DNA of 55,949 nt from Candidatus Woesearchaeota archaeon (GTDB lineage: Archaea > Nanobdellota > Nanobdellia > Woesearchaeales > SM23-78). Of the stretch, positions 16,659 through 24,950 are shown piece by piece. Both the position numbers and the translations under genes were made by a program. The DNA lies in assembly GCA_016932315.1 (NCBI GenBank), contig JAFGDD010000009.1, positions 1 to 55,949 on the forward strand, read 5' to 3'. Each line of letters begins with the position of its first letter. Positions within the stretch are counted from its first letter, which is position 1. The notes below the pieces were generated by a model. That model saw only the letters and a program-made list of their open reading frames with translations. It did no database searches and was not told the DNA's origin.

Positions 16659-18263
16659 ATGAAGTTCAAGAGTATTAATAAAGAGGGGGATTTGGTTACG
16701 CAGATGAATGCTAAGCGTAATAATCAGAGTAATAAGAAGATTAAAATGACAGACAAGAAAGTGCAGAAAGCAAAGGAAGAAAAAGCAAAGAATGTCGAGG
16801 AGAAAAACATCGACGACACAAAATCAATCCTCGGAATTACTGTAAAGAAGGATGATGATTTCAGCGAATGGTACCCGCAAGTAATCCAGAAGGCTGAGAT
16901 GATAGAATACGGGCCAGTATCAGGCTGCATGGTAGTAAGGCCTTATGCTTATGCAATATGGGAGACTGTCCAGTCATTCCTTGACAAGGAGTTCAAGAAA
17001 TCAGGAGTGCAGAACGCGTATTTTCCGCTTCTGATACCAGAAAGCCTTTTCAAGAAAGAACAGGAGCATGTTGAAGGATTCACTCCGGAAGTGGCCTGGG
17101 TGACAGAGCACGGTGATACCAAGTTCGAGGAGCGCCTTGCAATTCGCCCAACAAGCGAGACCATAATGTATGATTCTTACAAGAAATGGATAAGGTCTTA
17201 CCGAGACTTGCCATTAAGACTAAACCAGTGGTGCAGCGTTGTCAGATGGGAATTCAAGCACCCGGTGCCATTCCTGAGAACAAGAGAATTCCTCTGGCAG
17301 GAAGGCCACACAGTATTTGCCACAGAAGAAGAGGCAAAGAAGGAAACATTCGAGATACTGGACATCTATGCACGAGCCTATGAAGAGCTTTATGCAATCC
17401 CTGTAATGAAAGGCAGGAAGAGTGATACTGAGAAATTTGCAGGCGCTGTTTATAGCAACAGCCTGGAAATATTCATGCCTAACAGCAAAGCAATCCAGGG
17501 TTGCACAACCCATCTCCTAGGGCAAAATTTTGCAAAGGCATTTGACATTTCATTTCTTGACCATGAGGGAAAGAAGCAGTATGCATGGCAGAACTCCTGG
17601 GGTTTCACCACGCGCTCAATAGGAATCATGGTAGCCATGCATGGCGATGACAAAGGATTAGTGCTGCCGCCAAGAGTAGCACCCATTCACGTTGTTATTG
17701 TACCGATTGTCTTCAGCAACAAGCCAAGCGTTAATGAAAAGATACTTGAGCTCGCTAACAATATAAAGAAGGAATTGAAGACGATAAAAGTTCATCTTGA
17801 TGACAGAGACGAGTACAGCCCAGGCTTCAAGTTCAATTACTGGGAGATGAAAGGAGTGCCTGTAAGAATCGAGATTGGCCCTAAAGACCTTGAAAAGAAC
17901 CATGTCGTGCTTGTCAGAAGAGACACTGGCATCAAAGAATCAGTTCCTGTCGCTGAAATAGCAATCAGGGTAATAAAATTATTGGCAGACATCCAAGACA
18001 ACCTTTATGACAAGGCAAAGAAATTCCTTGAGTCAAGCATAGAAAAAACTGACTCATTAGCAGAGATAAAGAAAGCCATAGACAGCGGCAAGATAGCAAT
18101 GGTTAACTGGTGTGGCAGCGCAGAATGCGAAGCCAAAGTAAAAGAGGAAACAGGAGCCAAGAGCCTCAACACTCCATTCAAGCAGCAAGAGCTAAAAGGC
18201 AACTGTTTCTGCGGCTGCGGACGAAAAGCAGAGAAGACAATATACTTTGCAAGGAGCTATTAA
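16659..18263 (+). CDS. proS: Prolyl-tRNA synthetase, archaeal/eukaryotic type
   Basis: A class II synthetase charging tRNA-Pro. Motif 2 (VVRWEFKHPVPFLRTREFLW), motif 3 (NSWGFTTRSIGIMV), the anticodon-binding domain, and the C-terminal zinc-like domain ending FCGCGRKAEKTIYFARSY are all present. A Lys-rich N-terminal tail of ~50 residues precedes the catalytic core. The start is uncertain: TTTAAATAAT abuts ATG 16659, whereas GAGGGGGAT supports TTG 16692 or ATG 16704, which would also fit the expected transcription start. Its 3' side holds a multi-hairpin element before a convergent orphan. Confidence 0.95.
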   Translation: MKFKSINKEGDLVTQMNAKRNNQSNKKIKMTDKKVQKAKEEKAKNVEEKNIDDTKSILGITVKKDDDFSEWYPQVIQKAEMIEYGPVSGCMVVRPYAYAIWETVQSFLDKEFKKSGVQNAYFPLLIPESLFKKEQEHVEGFTPEVAWVTEHGDTKFEERLAIRPTSETIMYDSYKKWIRSYRDLPLRLNQWCSVVRWEFKHPVPFLRTREFLWQEGHTVFATEEEAKKETFEILDIYARAYEELYAIPVMKGRKSDTEKFAGAVYSNSLEIFMPNSKAIQGCTTHLLGQNFAKAFDISFLDHEGKKQYAWQNSWGFTTRSIGIMVAMHGDDKGLVLPPRVAPIHVVIVPIVFSNKPSVNEKILELANNIKKELKTIKVHLDDRDEYSPGFKFNYWEMKGVPVRIEIGPKDLEKNHVVLVRRDTGIKESVPVAEIAIRVIKLLADIQDNLYDKAKKFLESSIEKTDSLAEIKKAIDSGKIAMVNWCGSAECEAKVKEETGAKSLNTPFKQQELKGNCFCGCGRKAEKTIYFARSY

Positions 18264-18309
18264 ATTAAACCTTGAATTCTAAGAATAATTAAGTGCGTTA
18301 AAATTTTTG

Positions 18310-18413
18310 AAAAAGTGCTCTACTCGGCACCCCGAGGGGCCAACCCCCGCCAAGCCACCGCCTTGCCTAGCCCTTTGGCGTCGGCAACGGTGGCGGGTGA
18401 CGAGCACTTTCTC
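18310..18413. repeat. Multi-hairpin element between convergent genes
   Basis: Arms at 18310-18321 and 18402-18413 pair at 11 of 12 positions (GAAAAAGTGCTC). Inside, CACCCCGAGGGGCCAACCCC is nearly the same core as at 37222 and 39209, followed by a GC-rich stem GCCACCG...CGGTGGC. Unlike the others, it lies between convergent genes, so it would be in 3' regions rather than a leader. Confidence 0.7.
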
Positions 18414-18430
18414 AACAGTGCCTAATAAGA

Positions 18431-18700
18431 TTATAATCTTTTTATTCTCTTATACTTCTCAACCATAACAGTCAGACCGTCAGGTGTGCCGTCATCACTA
18501 ACAACTCTTCCCTGGATCTGGTAGAACCCGATATCCCTCATCTCACTCGCAGGCAGAGGATTAAGCCTAACAAACCTTTTCATATCCTCTCTTGAGCGGA
18601 AAGCGCAATGCTCCTCATGTTGATCAGGCTCTCCAAACCTGTAAAAAGTTCCTATATGACCCTTAGGCAAAGGCTTATGGTTCTGAACATGATTGCTCAT
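18431..18700 (-). CDS. Small hypothetical protein
   Basis: An 89-residue basic protein with several His residues near the N-terminus (PLPKGHIGTFYRFG, QHEEHCAF). No family recognised. It is bounded by the multi-hairpin element downstream and the broken CYTH gene upstream. Confidence 0.55.
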   Translation of the reverse strand: MSNHVQNHKPLPKGHIGTFYRFGEPDQHEEHCAFRSREDMKRFVRLNPLPASEMRDIGFYQIQGRVVSDDGTPDGLTVMVEKYKRIKRL

Positions 18701-18745
18701 AAAATCATTTCTGAAAGAACTTGTATATAAAGCTTTTTCATCAAA

Positions 18746-19267
18746 TCACACTTTATTATCTAGCAGCATATCGCTGTAAGACTTGCTTATCAAATCCTTT
18801 TTTTCAATCTTGAAGAGCTTCATGTAGAACTCGCACTGCCCAAGCAATATTTTCTTGTCAATGCTACCTGTCCTATCAATAGCCTCTATTTCAACAAAAT
18901 TACCCATGCCCTTGACATTATCAAGGTGGAATCTCACATTATCAATAAAATATATCCCCCTCTGCTTATCAACGACAACGAGGACGTCGAGAGCTTTTGT
19001 CAATAATTATTTTAATCCAGATTCTGGCTTTACATCAACTAAATGCACTTCAGACGTTTTTGGATGTGGCTGGTCTGGTCGCGCATAGTAAATAAGGTTA
19101 TTCTCAATATTGCCTTCTCTTAATTTTAACCTTCCTTGGTTGACCTTGAAATAAGTGTCAATCTGATGGTCCAAGCCCTTGTAGTCAGCATTAGAAGATT
19201 TCAATATTGCTCTTACTCTGTCTAAATCCGAGCATCTGGCTTTGATTTCAATATTTACTTGGCTCAT
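18746..19267 (-). pseudogene. CYTH (class IV adenylate cyclase/ThTPase) gene with in-frame stop
   Basis: Two open segments in the same frame, 19267-19007 and 19003-18746, are separated only by TAA-TTA. Joined, they give a complete CYTH domain: the EIKAR signature near the start, RLKLREG, a YYARPDQ strand, then LLTKAL..VVVDKQRGIYF..RFHLD and FVEIEAID. Replacing the TAA with GAA would restore LKELLTKAL, a plausible uninterrupted helix, so a single G-to-T change explains the break. Either a recent nonsense mutation, readthrough, or a split protein is possible. The ATG lies 20 bases after tRNA-Met on the same strand. Confidence 0.75.
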
Positions 19268-19287
19268 TTTGGGGCAGATTAAAAAAA

Positions 19288-19414
19288 TGCCGACGAGGGG
19301 ATTTGAGCCCCCGACTTCCACGGTGCACCACAATCTTTAATCATCGGCTTATGCCTCATCGCTCAAGATTGCATTTATGAGCGTGGCGCTCTAACCAGGC
19401 TGAACTACGTCGGC
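19288..19414 (-). tRNA. tRNA-Met (CAU), elongator type, with intron
   Basis: Exon 1 is 19414-19376 and exon 2 is 19323-19288. The acceptor stem is GCCGACG with CGTCGGC, the D-arm GTTC...GAGC, the anticodon stem CCACG with CGTGG, and the T-arm GGGGG with CCCCT. The anticodon CAT is in loop CTCATA. A ~52-base intron (19324-19375) interrupts the canonical 37/38 position and contains a 7-bp CAATCTT/AAGATTG helix, expected of a bulge-helix-bulge substrate. The absence of the initiator-type GGG/CCC anticodon stem argues for elongator Met. Confidence 0.9.
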
Positions 19415-19520
19415 AAATCGTTCATGATGACAGAAAGATGATGCTTATAAAAAGCTTACTATTTTAAACCAAGATAACAAACACAAAATATTTAATATAG
19501 AAGGTTATTAACTTAAAATA

Positions 19521-19988
19521 ATGAAAGACTTCATAAGGCTCATCATCTCAATCATAATATGCCAGCTTGCAGGATTTCTAGGAGGATTATTTAATATAGC
19601 TTCAATACCGACGTGGTACGCTGCCTTGAAGAAGCCTGTTTTTAATCCTCCGAACTGGGTTTTTGCGCCAGTATGGACTTTTCTCTTCCTGCTCATGGGG
19701 ATCTCTCTTTATCTTGTCTGGAAAAAAGGATTCGGCAATGATAAATTGGCATTGTACTTCTTTATAATACAATTCCTACTTAACATCCTCTGGTCAGCAC
19801 TGTTCTTTGGCTTAAGAATGCCATTAGCAGCTTTTGTTGAGATAATCCTGTTATGGATTGCAATACTTGCAACAATAATAACATTTTACAAGATATCATC
19901 TGCCGCAGGAATAATGCTGATTCCTTATCTTCTCTGGGTGAGCTTTGCTGCTGTGCTTAACTTTTCAATCTGGATGATTAACCAATAA
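19521..19988 (+). CDS. tspO: TspO/MBR family membrane protein
   Basis: A 155-residue, five-helix membrane protein with family motifs WYAALKKPVFNPPNWVFAPVW and LNILWSALFFG. The family binds porphyrins and related ligands; the archaeal role is unsettled. ATG 19521 follows a TATA-like ATATTTAATATA by about 30 bases. Followed by another membrane gene. Confidence 0.9.
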   Translation: MKDFIRLIISIIICQLAGFLGGLFNIASIPTWYAALKKPVFNPPNWVFAPVWTFLFLLMGISLYLVWKKGFGNDKLALYFFIIQFLLNILWSALFFGLRMPLAAFVEIILLWIAILATIITFYKISSAAGIMLIPYLLWVSFAAVLNFSIWMINQ

Positions 19989-20039
19989 TGATATGTAAAT
20001 ATATAAACAACAAAAACAAAAAAAACAAGGGGTTTTCCA

Positions 20040-20807
20040 ATGAACGAGCTGCTTTTAACATTTTTGATATCGCTTGGAATACAGATAGTGCTTTTTATTC
20101 CTGCCTTTATTTTTAGGACTGACAAGCTCACAGACCTTTCTTATGGCTTGACATTCATACTTCTAGCATGGATAGTGTTCCTGAAAAATTCTTTCTCGCC
20201 TCTCAAGCTCTTGCTAGTAATCATGATAACTTTATGGGGCATGAGGCTTGCAGGCTATCTTGTCATCAGGATTCTCAAGACCAAAAAAGACAAGAGGTTT
20301 GACGGCATCAGGGAGAGCTTTCCAAGGTTCTTCTCATTCTGGGTTTTGCAGGGAGTGAGTGTTTGGATTATCATGCTATCAACGCTCCTCTTCCTTAACA
20401 ATACAACAGTTTACTCTGGATTAACACTCATAGGCATCATTGTCTGGATTATAGGCATTAGCATTGAAGCGACTGCTGACCAGCAAAAATATGCTTTTAA
20501 GAGCAAGCCTGAAAACAAAGGCAAGTGGATTAGCTCTGGGCTTTGGAAATACTCAAGGCATCCAAATTATTTTGGCGAGATAAGCTGCTGGCTGGGAATT
20601 TACCTCTTGACTTTCTCCTCGCTGCCAGGAATTTACAAGCTTCTGGCGCTTGCCAGCCCTCTTTACATAGCCTTCATCCTCATCTTTGTCACAGGTCTTC
20701 CAAAGCTCGAGAAGTACGCTGATGAAAAGTGGGGAGGCAACAAGGATTATCAGGCTTATAAAAGAAGAACGAGCATATTGATTATTTTGCCTCCAAGGAA
20801 TTCATGA
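20040..20807 (+). CDS. DUF1295 membrane protein (steroid 5-alpha-reductase-like fold)
   Basis: A 255-residue integral membrane protein with several helices and the C-terminal signature SSGLWKYSRHPNYFGEISCW plus LEKYADEKWGGNKDYQAYKR. This signature places it in the DUF1295/ICMT-like superfamily of membrane reductases and methyltransferases. The substrate is unknown, probably a lipid. It has its own TATA (AAATATATAAAC) about 45 bases upstream. Confidence 0.88.
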   Translation: MNELLLTFLISLGIQIVLFIPAFIFRTDKLTDLSYGLTFILLAWIVFLKNSFSPLKLLLVIMITLWGMRLAGYLVIRILKTKKDKRFDGIRESFPRFFSFWVLQGVSVWIIMLSTLLFLNNTTVYSGLTLIGIIVWIIGISIEATADQQKYAFKSKPENKGKWISSGLWKYSRHPNYFGEISCWLGIYLLTFSSLPGIYKLLALASPLYIAFILIFVTGLPKLEKYADEKWGGNKDYQAYKRRTSILIILPPRNS

Positions 20808-20867
20808 TTTTTCGATAATTTTATAAACTTCTTGCCGGTTGCCTTATCTAAATAAAGAGGTGAGCGT

Positions 20868-21629
20868 ATGGCACTTTGGTGGATTCTAGCAGTTGTGTTG
20901 TTTTTGATTATCATCAGTATCAGGATTCTCAAGCAGTATGAGGAAGGAGTGGTTTTTACCCTGGGAAGATTTACAGGAGTTAAAAAGGCTGGCTTGAGGC
21001 TGGTGTTTCCTGTTATCCAGAAAATGATTCGTGTTGACATGAGGATTCGGACCCTTGATATTGAAAAGCAGCAGGTTATGACCAGAGATAATGTTCCTGT
21101 GCATGTGAATGGAGTGGTTTTCTTTAAAGTGCAGAAAGTTCAGGACGCTATAATCAAGGTCCAGGATTATGAGTATGCCATGTCACAGTACTCCCAGACA
21201 GCTCTCAGGGATGTTATTGGCAGTATGAACCTTGACACTGTGCTTACTGAAAGGCAGAAGATAGGCGACGAGATAAAAGTCATCGTGGACAAGGAGACAG
21301 ACCAGTGGGGCTTGGATGTCCAGGTGATAAAATTGCAGGACATAGAAGTTCCTGATGACCTGAAGAGGATTATGAGCAGGCAGGCTGCTGCTGAGAGAGA
21401 GAAAAGAGCAGTCATCATCAAGAGCGAGGGTGACAGGGATGCTGCCAAGAACCTGGCTGCTGCTGCAGAGACAATGGCTAAGTCAGGAGGGGCAATGCAG
21501 CTCAGAACCTTGCAGACGCTTGACGGATTAGGCCCTACTGCGAGCAACACAGTAGTGCTTGCACTGCCTGTTGAAGTCATGCAGTTCTTTGAGAGGATGG
21601 CCAACGGCAAGGGCAAGAAGAAGCAGTAA
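20868..21629 (+). CDS. Slipin/stomatin-like SPFH protein
   Basis: A 253-residue protein: one N-terminal membrane helix, then an SPFH (band 7) domain with EEGVVFTLGRFTGVKKAGL, MTRDNVPVHVNGVVFFKV and VQVIKLQDIEVPDDLKRIMS, and a C-terminal coiled coil and oligomerisation segment ending VVLALPVEVMQFFERM. It forms membrane-bound rings or lattices in relatives. ATG 20868 has AGAGGTGAG upstream. The usual NfeD partner is not adjacent. Confidence 0.93.
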   Translation: MALWWILAVVLFLIIISIRILKQYEEGVVFTLGRFTGVKKAGLRLVFPVIQKMIRVDMRIRTLDIEKQQVMTRDNVPVHVNGVVFFKVQKVQDAIIKVQDYEYAMSQYSQTALRDVIGSMNLDTVLTERQKIGDEIKVIVDKETDQWGLDVQVIKLQDIEVPDDLKRIMSRQAAAEREKRAVIIKSEGDRDAAKNLAAAAETMAKSGGAMQLRTLQTLDGLGPTASNTVVLALPVEVMQFFERMANGKGKKKQ

Positions 21630-21736
21630 GAATATTATTTTTTAGTTTACAAAACATAATTTTACTTTTTTCTTTTAGGTTTTTTGCATTTTATAATTCC
21701 TAGAATAAGGCAAAAAAATAAGGCTTCTCTGGTTAT

Positions 21737-22153
21737 TTACAAGAAACCAAGAATCTTCTTCTGCAATTCCTGCATCTCTCCTTCAGAATACTCCTTGTGA
21801 GGCCAGGAAACCAATCCATCGTGGTCAAACCTTGGTATGATGTGCAGGTGGGCGTGATGCACTACCTGGCCTGCTGCCTTGCCATTGTTCATGCCTAAGT
21901 TGAATCCGTCTGCGCCAGTAGCTTTGACTATTGCAGTTGCTACTTTTTTTGTGAACTCAATAAAATCAGTCTCTTCTGCCTTTGGAAAATCAAGAAGGTT
22001 CTTGCAGTGAACCTTGGGAATAATTAGTGTGTGCCCCTTGTTTATTGGCTTGATGTCAAGGAATGCAAGGAACTCTTTGTCCTCAAGAATCTTGTTGCAG
22101 GGTATTTCTCCTCGGATTATCTTGCAGAAAATACAGTCTTTTTCTAAGCTCAT
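21737..22153 (-). CDS. HIT family nucleotide hydrolase/transferase
   Basis: A 138-residue HIT protein with Cys pair CIFC and the intact triad HHAHLHIIP (His100, His102, His104; His102 is the nucleophile). It is likely to act on nucleotidyl conjugates. It is the only one of three HIT paralogues in the window with the complete catalytic motif. It overlaps no neighbour and follows the HAD gene by 22 bases on the same strand. Confidence 0.93.
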   Translation of the reverse strand: MSLEKDCIFCKIIRGEIPCNKILEDKEFLAFLDIKPINKGHTLIIPKVHCKNLLDFPKAEETDFIEFTKKVATAIVKATGADGFNLGMNNGKAAGQVVHHAHLHIIPRFDHDGLVSWPHKEYSEGEMQELQKKILGFL

Positions 22154-22174
22154 CTTCTCACTCTCTTCTTAATA

Positions 22175-22897
22175 TTAGATTTGCTCTTCCATTTGAGGGT
22201 TGGAGTCGCGGGAAACTTGCTCTTCCTCTCCCTTTGCTATGAAGTCTTTGAGCTCATCATCGTCAATTAATTGCTTTAACTCCCTCAAGTTGACTATTTT
22301 TGGAGTGAATTCTCTCTTGTTCATCCTGTCGAGAAGGATTGACTTAATGCCTGCATTCCTCGAGCCTATGACATCTGTAGGCAATGAGTCTCCTATCATG
22401 ATTGCGTCTTCAGCCTTTACTTTTAGTTTTTTCAATAATTTCTTGAACATCTCAGGGTCTGTCTTGAGAAGCCCTTCTTCATATGAGAATGAAGTTGCGT
22501 CAAAGTACTTGTTAAGATCAAACTTATCCAGTACTCTTGTTATTGAAGGAGTAGTGTTTGAGATTAGTCCTAACTTGATTTTTTTTGACTTCAGATAATC
22601 CAATACTTCAAGAGTCTCTAAGAATGGTTTTCCCAATAGCTCGTTCTTGTTCCACATGCCAACAAGTTTTTCAATCACAAAAGGCTGAGGGTCCAACTCA
22701 AATTCCTTGCACACAGCAGTGAACGCCTCGTTCAAGTCGTTATGAGGCTTAGTCATTACTGCCTTCTCAAACCTTATTATGAAGTCCTTGAAGCTCATCC
22801 TAACCCTAAGAATGTACCTTGCCTGCTTCACAGGGCTAGGGAAGATTCCATTCTCTACCAGCGTTCCCCAAAAATCAAATAAAATTGCTTTAACCAT
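22175..22897 (-). CDS. HAD superfamily hydrolase
   Basis: A 240-residue HAD-fold protein: motif I FDFWGTLVE, motif II LISNTTPS, Lys in LLKTDPEMF, motif IV MIGDSLPTDVIGS. The second Asp of motif I is Trp, so the usual general acid of phosphatases is missing and the chemistry may differ. Clustered with HIT, phosphodiesterase and NIF3 genes, all leftward. Confidence 0.85.
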   Translation of the reverse strand: MVKAILFDFWGTLVENGIFPSPVKQARYILRVRMSFKDFIIRFEKAVMTKPHNDLNEAFTAVCKEFELDPQPFVIEKLVGMWNKNELLGKPFLETLEVLDYLKSKKIKLGLISNTTPSITRVLDKFDLNKYFDATSFSYEEGLLKTDPEMFKKLLKKLKVKAEDAIMIGDSLPTDVIGSRNAGIKSILLDRMNKREFTPKIVNLRELKQLIDDDELKDFIAKGEEEQVSRDSNPQMEEQI

Positions 22898-22979
22898 GCA
22901 GAACAGAGAAAAAGGGCTGATTTATAAAAGTTGTTTTTTATCAAAGAAAAGAATATGCCAAAGCAGGCACAGAACTTTT

Positions 22980-23468
22980 TCATTTAACATCCACAAACAA
23001 AGCCTTGTCATTGTCAAGGTTTAGAATGATTACTTTGTTGGTTTTCTTGTCATCGCCAAGATAATGACCGCCAGGGCAGAGAACCCTTGTCTTATTAACT
23101 ATTTTGTCCTCTGGCTCATGAGTATGCCCGTGAATAAGATAATTATAGTCCTTGTTAATCATCTTGTCCCATATCAACAAGTCATCTCCGTGCATCACGC
23201 CAATAGTCTTGTTCTTAATCCTCAACTCCATTATTCTTCCGTGATGCTCCCATCCGAACTCCTTGACCTGCTCCTCAATCTTGGCTCTGTCGCCATCGCA
23301 GTTGCCAAAGATGAACTTCATGTTTACTCCTTCAAAATACTTGACAGTGCCCGGAGCCACAACATCACCGCAGTGAATCACAAACTCAACCTTATTCTTC
23401 TTGAAGATCTCAACAGCTTTCTGAATATTCGGAATGTTGTCGTGTGTGTCTGAGATTATGCCAATCAT
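22980..23468 (-). CDS. YfcE/MJ0936-type metallophosphoesterase
   Basis: A 162-residue enzyme of the small archaeal phosphodiesterase family with all metal motifs: SDTHDN, HCGD, FGNCD, MHGD and HGHTH. It is expected to hydrolyse phosphodiester or phosphomonoester substrates with a dinuclear metal centre. ATG 23468 begins MIGIISDTHD, a standard start; it lies six bases after the NIF3 stop, so the two are co-transcribed. Confidence 0.93.
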   Translation of the reverse strand: MIGIISDTHDNIPNIQKAVEIFKKNKVEFVIHCGDVVAPGTVKYFEGVNMKFIFGNCDGDRAKIEEQVKEFGWEHHGRIMELRIKNKTIGVMHGDDLLIWDKMINKDYNYLIHGHTHEPEDKIVNKTRVLCPGGHYLGDDKKTNKVIILNLDNDKALFVDVK

Positions 23469-23474
23469 GCTTAA

Positions 23475-24347
23475 TCACCCATTAAATCCGTAATCAACAT
23501 CCTCAAAGTCAGGCTTGTCAGGAACGAATTCTGCCTTTAAGCCTAGTTTCTTGAAATAATCAACCATTGCAATGCAAGCAAACTTTTCAGTAGAATAATG
23601 CGTTGCTCCGATAATATTAATCTTGTTCTTCTTTGCAAATTCATGTGCTTCAAGAGCAGGATGGTGGTCCTTACTTGGCCTAGTTACTCCGGTAACAAAA
23701 GTGTTGATTCCTAAAGCGCTCATTTCTTTCAAAGCATTCATGTCATTGCCGCCTCCTCCGATTACTGCAACTTTGTGGTCTGCTATCTTGTCCCAGCCGT
23801 AATCCCACAGCTTAACTTTATGCCCTACAACTTTCTGAACCTGCTTTGCTAATTCTTCCCTAGTATCATACCCGGACTTACAAATGACGCCGCTTGGCTG
23901 GTTATAATAAGGGTAAAATGCTTTCTCCACAGTCAAGCCAATTGCTTTTGCCAATGAGACACACGTAGAATACTCTCCGACCTTGTCAAGAGGAGTGTGA
24001 AGCGCATAAATCGAGATGCGATTTTCCTTGAATTTTCTCAACAAGCCCCTATTCATGCTCTTCACCGAAGGAACAACTTGAATATCCCAAACCATCGGGT
24101 GGTGTAGAAATAGCAAAGCATCTTTTTCTCCGGACTTCAAAATCTTTTTCAAGACATCATCTGAAGGAAAAACAGCAGTATACACCTTGCCTATCTCTGC
24201 AGAATTATCGCAAACCAACCCCATGTTCCTTTGCTTGAAGTTCTCTGTGATGAACTCGTTAAAATCCATATTCTTCCAACTATCATCCCTGCAATGAGCC
24301 AGGTCAAAGTCATTCTCTAATTTGGCGTATAACTCCTGGGCTTTCAT
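23475..24347 (-). CDS. NIF3-like dinuclear metal-centre protein
   Basis: A 290-residue member of the NIF3/YbgI family with LFLHHPM, YALHTPLD, a GGGGND loop and GATHYSTEKFA, which supply the metal ligands. Often annotated as GTP cyclohydrolase-like, but its function is unsettled. The start ATG 24347 is only four bases beyond the 3' end of tRNA-Ala on the same strand, so tRNA 3' processing would leave an almost leaderless mRNA. Confidence 0.9.
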   Translation of the reverse strand: MKAQELYAKLENDFDLAHCRDDSWKNMDFNEFITENFKQRNMGLVCDNSAEIGKVYTAVFPSDDVLKKILKSGEKDALLFLHHPMVWDIQVVPSVKSMNRGLLRKFKENRISIYALHTPLDKVGEYSTCVSLAKAIGLTVEKAFYPYYNQPSGVICKSGYDTREELAKQVQKVVGHKVKLWDYGWDKIADHKVAVIGGGGNDMNALKEMSALGINTFVTGVTRPSKDHHPALEAHEFAKKNKINIIGATHYSTEKFACIAMVDYFKKLGLKAEFVPDKPDFEDVDYGFNG

Positions 24348-24351
24348 TTAG

Positions 24352-24423
24352 TGGACTCTGCGGGAGTCGCACCCGCGGCCCCTTCCATGCCGAGGAAGTG
24401 CTCTACTACTGAGCTAAGAGCCC
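24352..24423 (-). tRNA. tRNA-Ala (GGC)
   Basis: Complete 72-base cloverleaf: acceptor GGGCTCT with AGAGTCC, including the G3:U70 pair that identifies alanine tRNAs; D-arm GCTC...GAGC; anticodon stem CTTCC with GGAAG and loop TCGGCAT (anticodon GGC); T-arm GCGGG with CCCGC; discriminator A. CCA is not encoded. A 21-base copy of its 5' end lies 98 bases upstream. Confidence 0.95.
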
Positions 24424-24522
24424 GATGTATGGAGCAGGGCTGAAGCGAAGCGTAACGCCCTGCACTAATGCTTTTACCAGATTTTCACAAAATCTGTGCG
24501 TTACTACTGAGCTAAGAGCCCG
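24404..24522 (-). repeat. 21-bp duplication of tRNA-Ala 5' end flanking a 77-bp hairpin insert
   Basis: Bases 24502-24522 repeat 24404-24424 exactly (the first 20 bases of tRNA-Ala plus one upstream base). Between them, 24425-24501 contains two hairpins, GCAGGGC...GCCCTGC and CAGATTTT-GTG-AAAATCTG. The arrangement looks like a small element inserted with target duplication, or a remnant of an integration event at the tRNA gene. Bases 24523-24654 hold an AT-rich promoter region and no gene. Confidence 0.75.
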
Positions 24523-24654
24523 TTGGGAGAAGTTATTAATGAAGGGTTTATATAAGTTACTATCTGATTATAAGTTACTATCTGATACTTCAATAAAATA
24601 AGAAATAAAAAACAAAATAAAAAAATATTTTTAATTAAAAAATGTTTGTAGAGA

Positions 24655-24861
24655 TTACTTTGTAGTCGCTGCAGGCTCAGCTTCAGGATTTGCTTCTGGA
24701 GTTTTTGCTTCTGGAGTTGCAGGCGCTTCAGCCGCTTTCTCTTCTGTTTTTTTCTCCTGAGCCTCTTCTTTCTTCTCTTCGTGAGTTTCCTCTTTCTTTT
24801 CCTCTACAACGCTCTCTGCAGGTGCAGGAGCTGTTTCCGGTTTTTTGTTTTCTTCTTCCAT
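24655..24861 (-). CDS. Low-complexity Glu/Lys/Ala/Pro-rich small protein
   Basis: 68 residues composed almost only of E, K, A, P and T, without hydrophobic core; intrinsically disordered. ATG 24861 is about 25 bases after a TTATTTAAAAA TATA box on the minus strand, supporting expression. Function unknown; possibly a disordered linker or chaperone-like protein. Confidence 0.6.
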   Translation of the reverse strand: MEEENKKPETAPAPAESVVEEKKEETHEEKKEEAQEKKTEEKAAEAPATPEAKTPEANPEAEPAATTK

Positions 24862-24950
24862 AAAAAAGGCTGGCTAGCCAATTATTTAAAAATGTTTCTA
24901 AAAAGGCTTCAACAAAAGTTTTAAAAATAGATATTTGTTCCTATTATGTA

